Below are positions 37,835-45,708 of a stretch of DNA of 47,116 nucleotides, piece after piece (within the stretch, counting starts at the first letter, position 1; each line of letters starts with the position of its first letter). Made by a program: the position numbers and the translations under genes. Source of the DNA: Chloroflexota bacterium (lineage in GTDB: Bacteria > Chloroflexota > UBA6077 > JACCZL01); the NCBI GenBank assembly GCA_020845495.1, contig JADLFM010000261.1, positions 1-47,116 of the forward strand. Direction: 5' to 3'. A model generated the notes under the pieces. The model saw only the letters and a program-made list of their open reading frames with translations. It searched no databases and was not told where the DNA came from.

Positions 37835-38884
37835 TCAGGCGCCGGCCGTGATGGGGAGCAAGCCAGCCGCCTCGTAGATGCCCAGGACCGCCGCGAGGCC
37901 GCGCCGTCCCTCCTGGCCGTCGATGACCGGCGGGCGGCCGTCGCGGAGCGCCTCGACGAACTCGCGCACGATGACGCCGTGCGGGCCGGTGCTGATGCCG
38001 CGCGGGTCGGCCCCACCGCCGGCGCCGGCCGCGCCGGTCGGGGGCAATGGCTCGACCTGCGCCGTGCTCGGGTCGACCAGCGTCCAGCGCACCACCGACT
38101 CTCCTTCCAACTGGATCGCGCCGCCCGTCCCGTACACCTCGATGCGGTGGGGGAACCCCGGTGCGGCCGTCGTGGTGGCGGTGACGGTGGCGCGGGCGCC
38201 GTTGGCGAAGCGGAGGGTGGCACTCACCGTGTCTTCGACCTCGATAGCGCGCTGGAGGGTGCCGCCGGTCGCCTGGATCTCGACCGGGTCGCCCATCAGC
38301 CAGACCAGGATGTCGACGATGTGGATGCCCTGGTTCATCAACACTCCGCCACCGTCCATGGCCCAGGTGCCACGCCAGGCCGCCTGGCCGTAGTAGCGCT
38401 GGGGCCGGAAGTACGGCATGGTGATGAGGCCGAGCGTCAGCTCGCCCAGGTCGCCGGCCTGGATGGCTGCGCGGGCGCGTCGGAAGACCGGCTCGGCCCG
38501 CCGCTGGAGGATGACGCCAAGCTGTACGCCGGCCTCGCGGGCGGCCGCGATCATGGCATCGGCGTCGGCCAGGGTGAGCGCCATGGGCTTCTCGACCAGC
38601 ACGTGCTTACCGGCCCGTGCGGCGGCGATGCTCTGGGCCGGGTGCTGACCGCTCGGCGTGGCGATGCAGACCACGTCCACATCCGCGCGGGCCAGGATCT
38701 CCGCTTCAGTCAGGCAGGGCACCCCGAACCGGGCGCTCACCTCAGCGAAGCGATCGGGGTTGTAGTGGCCGATGGCGACGAGCCGGGCCCCAAGATCAGC
38801 GGCGGCCTCGATGGCCTTCTGATGGTACTCGGCAATCATCCCGGCCCCGAGAATCGCGAACCCTACAGTATCGGACAGTGGCAT
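37835..38884 (-). CDS. Gfo/Idh/MocA family NAD(P)-dependent oxidoreductase
   Basis: Family members oxidise or reduce sugars, inositols and related compounds. The 349-residue protein has an N-terminal Rossmann domain with FAILGAGMIAEYHQKAI, DVVCIATPSGQHPAQSIAAA and the family signature KHVLVEKPMAL with catalytic Lys. The C-terminal domain has GGVLMNQGIHIVDILVWLMG, where Asp and His complete the active site, and ATVTATTTAAPGFPHRIEVY. It is full length with all signature residues intact. AAGGGGA precedes the ATG at 38884, and TACCAT (minus, 38960-38955) is a possible -10. It is oriented toward the lactonase. A sugar dehydrogenase role in the same pathway is likely but not shown. Confidence 0.93.
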   Translation of the reverse strand: MPLSDTVGFAILGAGMIAEYHQKAIEAAADLGARLVAIGHYNPDRFAEVSARFGVPCLTEAEILARADVDVVCIATPSGQHPAQSIAAARAGKHVLVEKPMALTLADADAMIAAAREAGVQLGVILQRRAEPVFRRARAAIQAGDLGELTLGLITMPYFRPQRYYGQAAWRGTWAMDGGGVLMNQGIHIVDILVWLMGDPVEIQATGGTLQRAIEVEDTVSATLRFANGARATVTATTTAAPGFPHRIEVYGTGGAIQLEGESVVRWTLVDPSTAQVEPLPPTGAAGAGGGADPRGISTGPHGVIVREFVEALRDGRPPVIDGQEGRRGLAAVLGIYEAAGLLPITAGA

Positions 38885-39095
38885 ACCGATCCCCTTTGGC
38901 GTACAAGCCCTGGCCTACTGGCCTCGACATACATGAAGCGGAGTGTGCCGGCCCATGGTACCCCGAAGGGCCGGTAGGTGGAGATCGATATCCGTCCCGC
39001 ATACACCCAGGTGGGGGCCGCCTCGGCCTGGGTCGAGAGCGCCGCACTGGGCCGACCCGAGCGAAGCAGGGAAGCACGCCAGGAAAGGAGTGCCC

Positions 39096-39127
39096 TGGGG
39101 CTCCTGCCGTGGGGCTCCTGCCGTGGG
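39096..39127. repeat. 14-bp tandem duplication
   Basis: TGGGGCTCCTGCCG occurs twice in tandem (39096-39109, 39110-39123) with the beginning of a third copy, just beyond the stop of the minus-strand methyltransferase gene. Confidence 0.85.
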
Positions 39128-39156
39128 GCTGCATCGGGAGCTCCCTGATGGGACGG

Positions 39157-39984
39157 CTAAGACTCCTCAGGACGGCGGGCGAGCACCAACAGCGTTCGCG
39201 ACTCGGAGGTGAACGGCTCGCGCCGATAGCCGCCGTACTCCGCCACGATCTCGAAGCCGGCGCGCTCCAGCAGGTGTTCGGCCTCGAAGCGGTAGGTGTA
39301 GCGGTACGGCCACTCCACGAAGCGTTTGGTGACCGAGCCGTCATCCGCCACGATCTCATAGCCTGAGCGGATCACCCGAACCTGCGCGCCGAGATCGGTG
39401 CTCACCACCGCTTCGGTCCGCGCAAGCGTCACGCCCCGCTCGGGGACGTGCTCCACGAGGTCCTGACGGAGGCTGCCCGGCGGTTCGAGCAGCCAGGCCG
39501 GCGACGGATGCATCAGGTCGAGCGCCAACAAGCCACCTGGACGAAGATGGGCCACGACGGCCGCGAGGGTGCGCTGCTGGTCGGCACGCTCGATCAGGTA
39601 GGCGAAACTCTTGACGGCGATGACGGCAAAGTCGAACGCCTCGCCGAGGTCGAAGGCCCGCATATCGCCTTGCACCAGTCGCGCCCGCGCAGCCGTCTCT
39701 GGCCCGGCTGTTGCCAGCTTCTTGCGCGCGATCGCCAGCATGTGCGGCGAGGCGTCCAGGCCGACGATGCGGTTCCCTGCCTGTGCGAGTGGCACCAGCA
39801 CCCGCCCGCTGCCGCAGGCTACTTCGAGCACCCGGCCACCCTGTGCGGCGGCAAGCTCCAGGTAGAGCGGCACGTCCCCGTCAAAGGGGAACAAGTCGTA
39901 CAGGCCGGCCAGAGCCTCATCGCTCCAGGGCTGGTCGGCCCGGATGAGCGCTCCGGGTGCCGTTGCATGTCCGTTCGCTGTCAT
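39157..39984 (-). CDS. class I SAM-dependent methyltransferase
   Basis: The 275-residue protein has SAM motif I at about residues 51-60 (RVLEVACGSGRVLVPLA), motif II NRIVGLDASPHMLAIARKK, an acidic LVQGDMRAFDLGEAFDFAVI and LRPGGLLALDLMHP. The C-terminal half, with FVEWPYRYTYRFEAEHLLER and AGFEIVAEYGGYRREPF, is typical of small-molecule methyltransferases with a beta-sheet lid. GGAGGGG lies just before the ATG at 39984, and TACCAT (minus, 40016-40011) is a candidate -10 26 bases upstream. No neighbour indicates the substrate. It is only distantly related to the tam-like protein at 3443. Confidence 0.9.
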   Translation of the reverse strand: MTANGHATAPGALIRADQPWSDEALAGLYDLFPFDGDVPLYLELAAAQGGRVLEVACGSGRVLVPLAQAGNRIVGLDASPHMLAIARKKLATAGPETAARARLVQGDMRAFDLGEAFDFAVIAVKSFAYLIERADQQRTLAAVVAHLRPGGLLALDLMHPSPAWLLEPPGSLRQDLVEHVPERGVTLARTEAVVSTDLGAQVRVIRSGYEIVADDGSVTKRFVEWPYRYTYRFEAEHLLERAGFEIVAEYGGYRREPFTSESRTLLVLARRPEES

Positions 39985-40193
39985 CGCCCCTCCGACGTGC
40001 TACCCCTACCATGGTAGACGGTCGACCGGAATCGGGTGGGGCTTGTACCCAACTCTGCTCTCAGGACGGACATCAGTGACGGCTCAGTGCGGCCGGGCGA
40101 AGCGCACGACATCAGATACTGAAGATGCCGGGCCTCACACCGTCTGTGCAGGCTAGCAGGCGACTTCATGCGTGATCCTGACGCGAGCGGCGG

Positions 40194-41339
40194 TCAGACC
40201 CGGCCGTCCGGAGGGGTCGGGCGGCTACCGTCGCGGGAGCCAGTGGCGCCCTTGTCGAATAGCTCGGCGTACGCGGTCAGGCAGCGCTCGGCGCACGCCT
40301 GCCAGGTGAAGCGCTCCACAGCACGCTCGCGCGCAGCCCGTCCTAGCCGAACGGCAAGCGCTCGGTCGCCGAGCACCTGAGCGAGACGCTCTCGAAGCTC
40401 GTCCACGTTGCCCGGCTCAACCAGGAAGCCGGTCACGCCGTGCTGCACGACTTCGGGCAGGCCGCCCAGCCGGCTCGCCACAACCGGCGTGCCGCTCGCC
40501 ATCGCCTCCAGCACGACCAGCCCCAACAATTCTGAGATCTGGACGGCACGGCCGTAGCAGGTGCGTTGGACTGACGGCAGCGCCAGCACGCTCGCCCGGC
40601 GGTACAGGCCGGGCAGGGCAGCATCCGAGACTGGCCCGAGGAACTCGACCGCGCGGCCCTCGCCGAGCCGGCGCAGGAGACGCGGGTAGTCGCGCTCGGG
40701 CGGGTTAGGGTCGTGCCCCTCCGACCCGACGATTCGCAGGCAGGCGCCCGACGGGAGGCCGGCGATCAGCCGGTCGACGCCTTTGTGGGGAGTCAGCCGG
40801 CCGACGAACAAGACGCCGTCGCGGGGCGTGGCCGGATCGGGGGCATAGCGGACCGGGTCGGCGCCGCCGTAGATGATGCGCGTTCGCGCGGGCGGGGCAT
40901 GAAGCTCGCGCGCAGACGAGGCGGAGACGAGTAAGAAGCGGTCGAACAGGCGCGGCAGCAGCCCCGCCCAGTCGCCGCCAGTGAGGCCATGGTCGGTGAC
41001 CGCCGTGCGTTGACGGCGCAGGCGGGCGGTGAGTGCGGCTAGCCGGCTCGGCGTGCTCCGCATATGATGGGTATGGACGAGATCGGCACCAGCCAGCGCT
41101 GCGACGAGCGAGGGCGCGAGCGGATGGGCCGGGTGGCCGCGCAGATGGCCGAGCGAACGCAGGGTGCGCACGGTCAGGCCGCCCGGTTCGCGCGAACGCC
41201 CGGCGCTCGCGCCAAACGTCACCAGTTCGCAGTCGACGTGCGTAGCGAGGGCGCGGGCAAGCTCGAGCGGGTAGCGCTCGCCGCCGCCGAGCAGGCCGCC
41301 GGCCCCGAATGGCGTTGGAGCAACGTGGATGACACGCAC
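40194..41339 (-). CDS. glycosyltransferase family 4 (GT-B fold)
   Basis: The 381-residue protein (from GTG 41339) is a GT-B glycosyltransferase. The N-domain starts VIHVAPTPFGAGGLLGGGER, with DLVHTHHMRS. The C-domain has GVLFVGRLTPHKGVDRLIAG and the donor-binding E-x7-E type motif LLGLVVLEAMASGTPVVASR, followed by GLPEVVQHGVTGFLVEPGN. It would transfer a sugar from a nucleotide donor to a glycan or lipid on the cytoplasmic side. GTG 41339 gives the normal start MRVIHVAPT-type sequence; GTG 41360 would add seven residues. Either way its 5' end overlaps the 5' end of the glycosyltransferase on the other strand. AGGAGG lies 12 bases before 41339, rather far. Confidence 0.9.
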   Translation of the reverse strand: MRVIHVAPTPFGAGGLLGGGERYPLELARALATHVDCELVTFGASAGRSREPGGLTVRTLRSLGHLRGHPAHPLAPSLVAALAGADLVHTHHMRSTPSRLAALTARLRRQRTAVTDHGLTGGDWAGLLPRLFDRFLLVSASSARELHAPPARTRIIYGGADPVRYAPDPATPRDGVLFVGRLTPHKGVDRLIAGLPSGACLRIVGSEGHDPNPPERDYPRLLRRLGEGRAVEFLGPVSDAALPGLYRRASVLALPSVQRTCYGRAVQISELLGLVVLEAMASGTPVVASRLGGLPEVVQHGVTGFLVEPGNVDELRERLAQVLGDRALAVRLGRAARERAVERFTWQACAERCLTAYAELFDKGATGSRDGSRPTPPDGRV

Positions 41340-42411
41340 GCTAACGGTCGCCCTCCTCACCCTCGGCGATCCAGGCCGGTTGACCGGAGGATACCTCTAC
41401 CACCGCCGGATGGCCGAGCTTGCCCCGCGCCATGCCGCCCGACTCGCCTTCGTCTCGTTCCCGGAGCGCCCGTTTCCGCTGGCGGCCCTGGACGCGCCGG
41501 CCGTACTGCGGAGGGCGCGAGCGCTTGGTGCTCAGGCACTCGTCGTGGACAGCATCGTCGCGGCGTTCCTCGGTCCCTGGCTCACGGCACGTCAGAATTG
41601 GATGTCCGGGCCGCCGCTCGTCGCGATGCTTCATCAGCCGCCGGGCGGAATTGACTACGGGCCGCTGCGCACCACCGTCCAGGCCCGCCTCGACCGCCTG
41701 GCCTATCGCCACGTTCGACGCCTTCTCGTCGCCAGCGAGTCGCTCGCCGACGGGCTGATGGCGGACGGCGTGCCGTGCCAACGGCTCCTGGTCGTGCCGC
41801 CCGGTCGAGACGTGGCAGAGCGCGCTGGCCCCCCGCCGGGTGACCTTCGGCGAGGCCGGCGGGCGGCCCTGCTGACAGTCGGCAACTGGGTCGAGCGGAA
41901 GGGCATCCACAGCCTGCTCGACGCGGTCGCGCTCCTCCCGCGCGACGCAGCGACGCTCCACCTCGCCGGCGATACGCACGCGGATCCACGCTACGCGGCG
42001 CGGCTCCATGAACGCCTGAGCCGGCCGGACCTGAAAGGTCGGGTGGTGGTCCACGGCCCGCTGCCGCTGGATCAGGTTGCAGCGCTCTACCGGGCAGCCG
42101 ACGCGTTCGTTCTCCCCAGCCTGAGGGAGCCGTACGGCACGGTCTACGGGGAGGCGATGGCGTACGGGCTGCCGGTCGTCGGGTGGCGGGCCGGCAACCT
42201 GCCGTACCTCGCCGAGCACGAGCGCGAGGGATTGCTGGTGCCGCCCGGCGACGTGCCCGGCCTCAGCCGTGCCCTCCACTGGCTGGCCGATGATCCGGCC
42301 CTACGGGCTCGCCTCGGCGCCGCCGCCCGGGAGCGCGCGCTCGCGCGCCCGACCTGGGACGAGTCGGCCGCCCTCTTCTTCGGAGCGATCCGCGACATCA
42401 TCGGCGGATAG
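41329..42411 (+). CDS. glycosyltransferase family 4 (GT-B fold)
   Basis: The 360-residue protein has the GT-B pattern: VALLTLGDPGRLTGGYLYHR near the start, PPLVAMLHQPPGGIDYGP, RRLLVASESLADGLMADGVP and then the C-domain LLTVGNWVERKGIHSLLDAV with LREPYGTVYGEAMAYGLPVV as donor-site motif (first Glu of the E-x7-E in EPYGTVYGE). GGAG eight bases upstream supports the ATG at 41329. The gene overlaps the divergent glycosyltransferase by at least 11 bases at their 5' ends, so each promoter must lie inside the other gene. Two linked glycosyltransferases suggest a glycan or glycolipid pathway. Confidence 0.9.
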   Translation: MTRTLTVALLTLGDPGRLTGGYLYHRRMAELAPRHAARLAFVSFPERPFPLAALDAPAVLRRARALGAQALVVDSIVAAFLGPWLTARQNWMSGPPLVAMLHQPPGGIDYGPLRTTVQARLDRLAYRHVRRLLVASESLADGLMADGVPCQRLLVVPPGRDVAERAGPPPGDLRRGRRAALLTVGNWVERKGIHSLLDAVALLPRDAATLHLAGDTHADPRYAARLHERLSRPDLKGRVVVHGPLPLDQVAALYRAADAFVLPSLREPYGTVYGEAMAYGLPVVGWRAGNLPYLAEHEREGLLVPPGDVPGLSRALHWLADDPALRARLGAAARERALARPTWDESAALFFGAIRDIIGG

Positions 42412-42460
42412 CCGCACCCTCACCGGTGGCAAGTGCGCCGATCGAGCCATCAGGCTGACG

Positions 42461-42688
42461 TCAGGTGTTGGCGAGAACACCCTTGACAAACTCCGCGCCT
42501 TCCACTACGAGCGTTGGCGACTCGTCCTCGGCGCTCAGGCCATAGGCGATGATGTCGACGCGCGCAGCGACCTCAGGGCCATTGACACGGAGGACATCAT
42601 CTAACAACGCACGAGCCCCAGCCTCATCCGGGAATACCCCGATACGGTTGAAGGTTCCTGTATCCCACACTTCATAGACCGCGGTCAT
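42461..42688 (-). CDS. small hypothetical protein, 75 aa
   Basis: The frame reads MTAVYEVWDTGTFNRIGVFP, then EAGARALLDDVLRVNGPEVA, and ends VVEGAEFVKGVLANT. The pattern of a short beta strand with VYEVWDT and a helix with ALLDDVLRVNGPE recalls small hypothetical proteins I have seen repeatedly in Chloroflexota, where they often sit next to another small gene. No function is known to me. GAGGT lies ten bases upstream of the ATG at 42688, and TAGAGT a little further up is a possible -10. The neighbour at 42765-43145 reads in the same direction with 76 bases between them, so they may form a pair. Confidence 0.65.
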   Translation of the reverse strand: MTAVYEVWDTGTFNRIGVFPDEAGARALLDDVLRVNGPEVAARVDIIAYGLSAEDESPTLVVEGAEFVKGVLANT

Positions 42689-42764
42689 GGGCCAATACCT
42701 CGTGCCGGCACTCTAACACGGGCGAGAGTCGGCCGGCGAGAGAGGATGCGCCGGCCGCTGCATC

Positions 42765-43145
42765 TCACTCGTCGTGAGAAGGGCCATGCAGAACGCGCAC
42801 CACGCAACTCAGAAGATACGCTGCGCCCTCTTCTACGATCATCTCTCCGTTTGCGCCGTACAACATCACATGACCGCGCGTGTCGGGTCCTGCGTAGGTA
42901 ATCGGCGCATCGTCTGGCATTTCAAGTACGGCGATATGTTCACCGTGTTTCCACCTGAAGACGGCCCCGAGATCTTTCACGCCACGGTAGCTATCGCGCA
43001 TCGAGAGCCCTTCCCACTCGCGCCGTGATGGTGGATTCGTGCGTGGCGGTGGCTGCTCGCGTGCACCTTGCGACAGGAAGTCCCAGACGGTAGGCGGGTT
43101 AGTCCTCACCAGACGATAGAGCATCCGGGACAGCAGCGGCCTCAC
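42765..43145 (-). CDS. small hypothetical protein, 126 aa
   Basis: The chain contains TNPPTVWDFLSQGAREQPPP, PSRREWEGLSMRDSYRGVKD, WKHGEHIAVLEMPDDAPITY and GPDTRGHVMLYGANGEMIVE, ending with LLSCVVRVLHGP. The 'IPDDAPI-Y...GH-L-G-LLS-VV' type end recalls a family of small Chloroflexota proteins without known function. The region is slightly less G+C-rich than its neighbours. GTG 43145 is a possible start, and an ATG at 43124 is an alternative; neither has a strong ribosome-binding site. With 42461-42688 it might form a two-gene cassette, possibly of the toxin-antitoxin or conflict kind, but nothing in the sequence proves this. Confidence 0.6.
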   Translation of the reverse strand: MRPLLSRMLYRLVRTNPPTVWDFLSQGAREQPPPRTNPPSRREWEGLSMRDSYRGVKDLGAVFRWKHGEHIAVLEMPDDAPITYAGPDTRGHVMLYGANGEMIVEEGAAYLLSCVVRVLHGPSHDE

Positions 43146-43444
43146 TCTCCGGTGTCAGCAGCACGGCGTGCCGCCTTCACCCACTAGTCTTCTAGTCTTC
43201 CAAGGTGCGGTGTGTGTCGCAGCATCATACTCATCTCCCGCCGACCATCCGAGTTATGCGCCCGATAACAAGGTTCTATGAGATCGGGGGGGCGGGCGTG
43301 GTAGCCTGTTAGACGTCCGGCCGTGCGCGCTTGCCGGCATGTTCCCTACCAGAGCGCGGCCCCGTCGAGGCCCGACGCCGCGCCGAGGCGGGACACCGCC
43401 CGACACCGCCGGCGCGCCGCAGGTCAGGTCCGCCGGAGGCCGTC
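43146..43444. other. 299-base intergenic region upstream of the LLM operon
   Basis: It holds the dyad GTTAT-N7-ATAAC (43253-43269), a possible operator, in an A+T-richer patch, and TAGCCT near 43302 as a weak -10 for the plus-strand operon. No gene is seen. Confidence 0.4.
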
Positions 43445-44479
43445 GTGACGTCCACGCTGAAATTCGGGTTCTGCCCGCCGCTCTTCGCCAACCCTGGCCC
43501 GGCGTTCTTTCGAACGCCGGGCCTCGGCAGCCTTGATCCCATCGCCGCCGTCGATGCGGCCGTTACCGCTGAGCAACTTGGCTACGACTCGATCTGGGTC
43601 GCCGATCATCTGATGCACGGCTACGACGGCGGCATCATGGAAGGCTGGACCACCCTTTCGGTTATCGCCGGCCGAACCAGCCGCGTCGAGCTTGGCTCCA
43701 TCCACCTCGCGCAGCCGTTCCGCGCGCCGGCCCTGGTCGCCAAGATGGCCGCCACGCTGGATGCCCTGAGTGGCGGCCGCCTGATCTTCTTCTACGACTG
43801 CGGCTGGCAAGAGCCGGAAGTCCGCGCCTACGGCCTGCCCTGGCCACCTGAGGACGAGCGCATCGACCGGATGGAGGAAGGGCTGCGGCTCATCGACGCG
43901 CTCTGGACCTCCGAGGAGCCGCTCGATTTCCAGGGCCAGTACTTCCACACCGAGGGCGCCATCTGCCGCCCCAAGCCGGTCCACCGGCCCGCTGTCTGGC
44001 TCGGCGAGGCCCGCTCCGAACGCTGGGTCGACGCTATCTGCCGCCACATGGATGGCTGGAACAGTACCCCCGCCAGCCCGGCCCGTCTGAGGCAAAAGCT
44101 CGAGGCCGTGCAGGCCGGCTGCGATCGGGTTGGCAAAGCCTTCGGCAGCCTGGAGATCTCGCTCGAGACTCAGGTCTTGATCGCGCCGACCGAGGAGCAG
44201 GCTCGCGAGACGGCGCTCCGGATTGCCGCGCTGCCGGCCTCCCCACGCGGGACGCCGCGCACGGACCTGGTGGCCGCGCTCCGAGAGCCCTCGCCGCGCC
44301 CGCTGGCAGACCTGGTCGATGACTGGCTGGTTGGCACGCCTGATGACGTGATCCGGCGCATCCGCGAGTACACGTCGCTGGGCATCACCCACTTCATGCT
44401 CTGGTTCCTTGACTTCCCCTCGCTCGACGGGATGCGGCTGTTCGCCGAGCGGGTGATGCCCGAGCTGCGAGGTTCCTGA
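43445..44479 (+). CDS. luciferase-like (LLM) flavin/F420-dependent oxidoreductase
   Basis: The 344-residue barrel protein has FGFCPPLFANPG at the start, AEQLGYDSIWVADHLMHGYD (typical LLM motif), SRVELGSIHLAQPFRAPALV, TLDALSGGRLIFFYDCGWQE and PVWLGEARSERWVDAICRHM. VGTPDDVIRRIREYTSLGIT at the end is standard. The C-terminal WFLDFPSLDGMRLFAERVMP matches the family's last helix. GTG 43445 follows GGAGG by five bases; frames further upstream lack homology. Its stop overlaps the next ATG (TGATG), so it is translationally coupled to a D-2-hydroxyacid dehydrogenase. Family members use FMN or F420 to cleave or oxidise organic compounds; the substrate is unknown. Confidence 0.9.
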   Translation: MTSTLKFGFCPPLFANPGPAFFRTPGLGSLDPIAAVDAAVTAEQLGYDSIWVADHLMHGYDGGIMEGWTTLSVIAGRTSRVELGSIHLAQPFRAPALVAKMAATLDALSGGRLIFFYDCGWQEPEVRAYGLPWPPEDERIDRMEEGLRLIDALWTSEEPLDFQGQYFHTEGAICRPKPVHRPAVWLGEARSERWVDAICRHMDGWNSTPASPARLRQKLEAVQAGCDRVGKAFGSLEISLETQVLIAPTEEQARETALRIAALPASPRGTPRTDLVAALREPSPRPLADLVDDWLVGTPDDVIRRIREYTSLGITHFMLWFLDFPSLDGMRLFAERVMPELRGS

Positions 44480-45600
44480 TGGTTGACACGACTGACGATC
44501 GGACGACTCCGACATCCAGTGCACGCCCGCGTGTCCTCCTGTGCGCCAACTCCACCGTTCGCGAGCAGTACTGGCGCGGCGAAGCACTCGAACGCTTGGA
44601 GCGTATCGCCGACTGGGAGTGGCTCCCCTCCGAAGGGGTCTGCACCCGGCCGGGCGTCTGGGGCGGGCCATCCGAAGATCCGGCCGACGTCGAGCGGCTG
44701 CGCCAGAAGATCGGCGATGTCGACATCCTGGTCGTCTGCCACGGCGCTCCCTACATCGACGACTCGATCCTCGGCGCTGCGCCGCGCCTACGCTTGATCG
44801 GCGAGCTCGAAGGTGACCGCTTCGCCAATCGGATCGCCGTCGAGGCGGCGGCGGCACGTGGTGTTCGGGCCGTCGACTCGACCAACGGTTCGTCGCTGCC
44901 GGTGGCCGAGTGGGCACTCGCCCTGATGATCGTCGGGCTGCGCAACGCCGCCGAGCACTACCGCCGCCTGATCGGAGGCGAGGAGTATCGCCGCTCGCAC
45001 GACGACTACGGCTTCCGCCATGGCGAGTTGACCGGCCAGACGGTCGGGTTGATCGGGCTGGGCCACATCGGGCGGCGGCTAATCGAGCTCCTGGAGCCTT
45101 TCCACTGCCGTATCCTCGTCCACGACCCCTACGTTCCGAAAGAGCTTGCGCTCGCCGTCGGCGTCCAACTGACCTCGCTCGACCGGGTGATGGCCGATCC
45201 GGACGTCGTGGTGTGCGCCGCGCCGCTCACCCCCAAGACCAGGGGCATGATCGGCGCTCGTGAGTTGAATCTGCTGAAGCACGAGGCCGTGTTCGTCAAC
45301 GTCTCGCGCGGCGCGATCGTAGACTCGGCTGCGCTCATCGAGCGGGCGAAGCGCGGCGACATCCGGGTCTCGCTCGACGTCTTCGACCCGGAGCCGATCC
45401 CCGCCGAGAGCGAGATCCGCACGCTGAGCAACGTTTTCCTGAGCCCCCACATCGCCGGCGTCACCGCCGCCTGCCGCCCTCGCTTCTTCAGCTTGATGGT
45501 CGACGAGATCGAGCGGTTCCTGGCCGGCCACGAGACCATGTTCGACCTGTCGCCGCGCGTCCTGGCGAACCGCCGCGGCTCCGCCCCGACGACTGCCTGA
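44479..45600 (+). CDS. D-isomer-specific 2-hydroxyacid dehydrogenase
   Basis: The 373-residue protein has the two-domain dehydrogenase fold. The nucleotide-binding motif is GQTVGLIGLGHIGRRLIELL, followed by the Asp that selects NAD (LVHDPYV). Catalytic residues are Arg in FVNVSRGAIVDSAAL, Glu in DVFDPEPIP and His in LSPHIAGVT, all intact. The substrate domain is long and carries an N-terminal extension with WEWLPSEGVCTRPG, and DRFANRIAVEAAAARGVRAV is family-like. It would interconvert a 2-keto and a D-2-hydroxy acid. The ATG at 44479 overlaps the preceding stop by one base, with GAGG six bases upstream. The Gfo/Idh gene follows after 108 bases in the same direction. Confidence 0.92.
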   Translation: MVDTTDDRTTPTSSARPRVLLCANSTVREQYWRGEALERLERIADWEWLPSEGVCTRPGVWGGPSEDPADVERLRQKIGDVDILVVCHGAPYIDDSILGAAPRLRLIGELEGDRFANRIAVEAAAARGVRAVDSTNGSSLPVAEWALALMIVGLRNAAEHYRRLIGGEEYRRSHDDYGFRHGELTGQTVGLIGLGHIGRRLIELLEPFHCRILVHDPYVPKELALAVGVQLTSLDRVMADPDVVVCAAPLTPKTRGMIGARELNLLKHEAVFVNVSRGAIVDSAALIERAKRGDIRVSLDVFDPEPIPAESEIRTLSNVFLSPHIAGVTAACRPRFFSLMVDEIERFLAGHETMFDLSPRVLANRRGSAPTTA

Positions 45601-45708
45601 GCGGGCCCGACGCACCGCCAGCACGAGCGTGCGGCTGGATTGCCAGCGACGTGTGCTCGCCGGCAGTCCGGCCGCACCGTGAACCTGCCAGAAACTCAGG
45701 GAGGACTC

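Noticed and set aside
37645..37851. 68-codon frame after the Gfo/Idh remnant
   Set aside because: Begins in the 15-bp repeat, runs through the terminator hairpin and into the end of the opposite gene.
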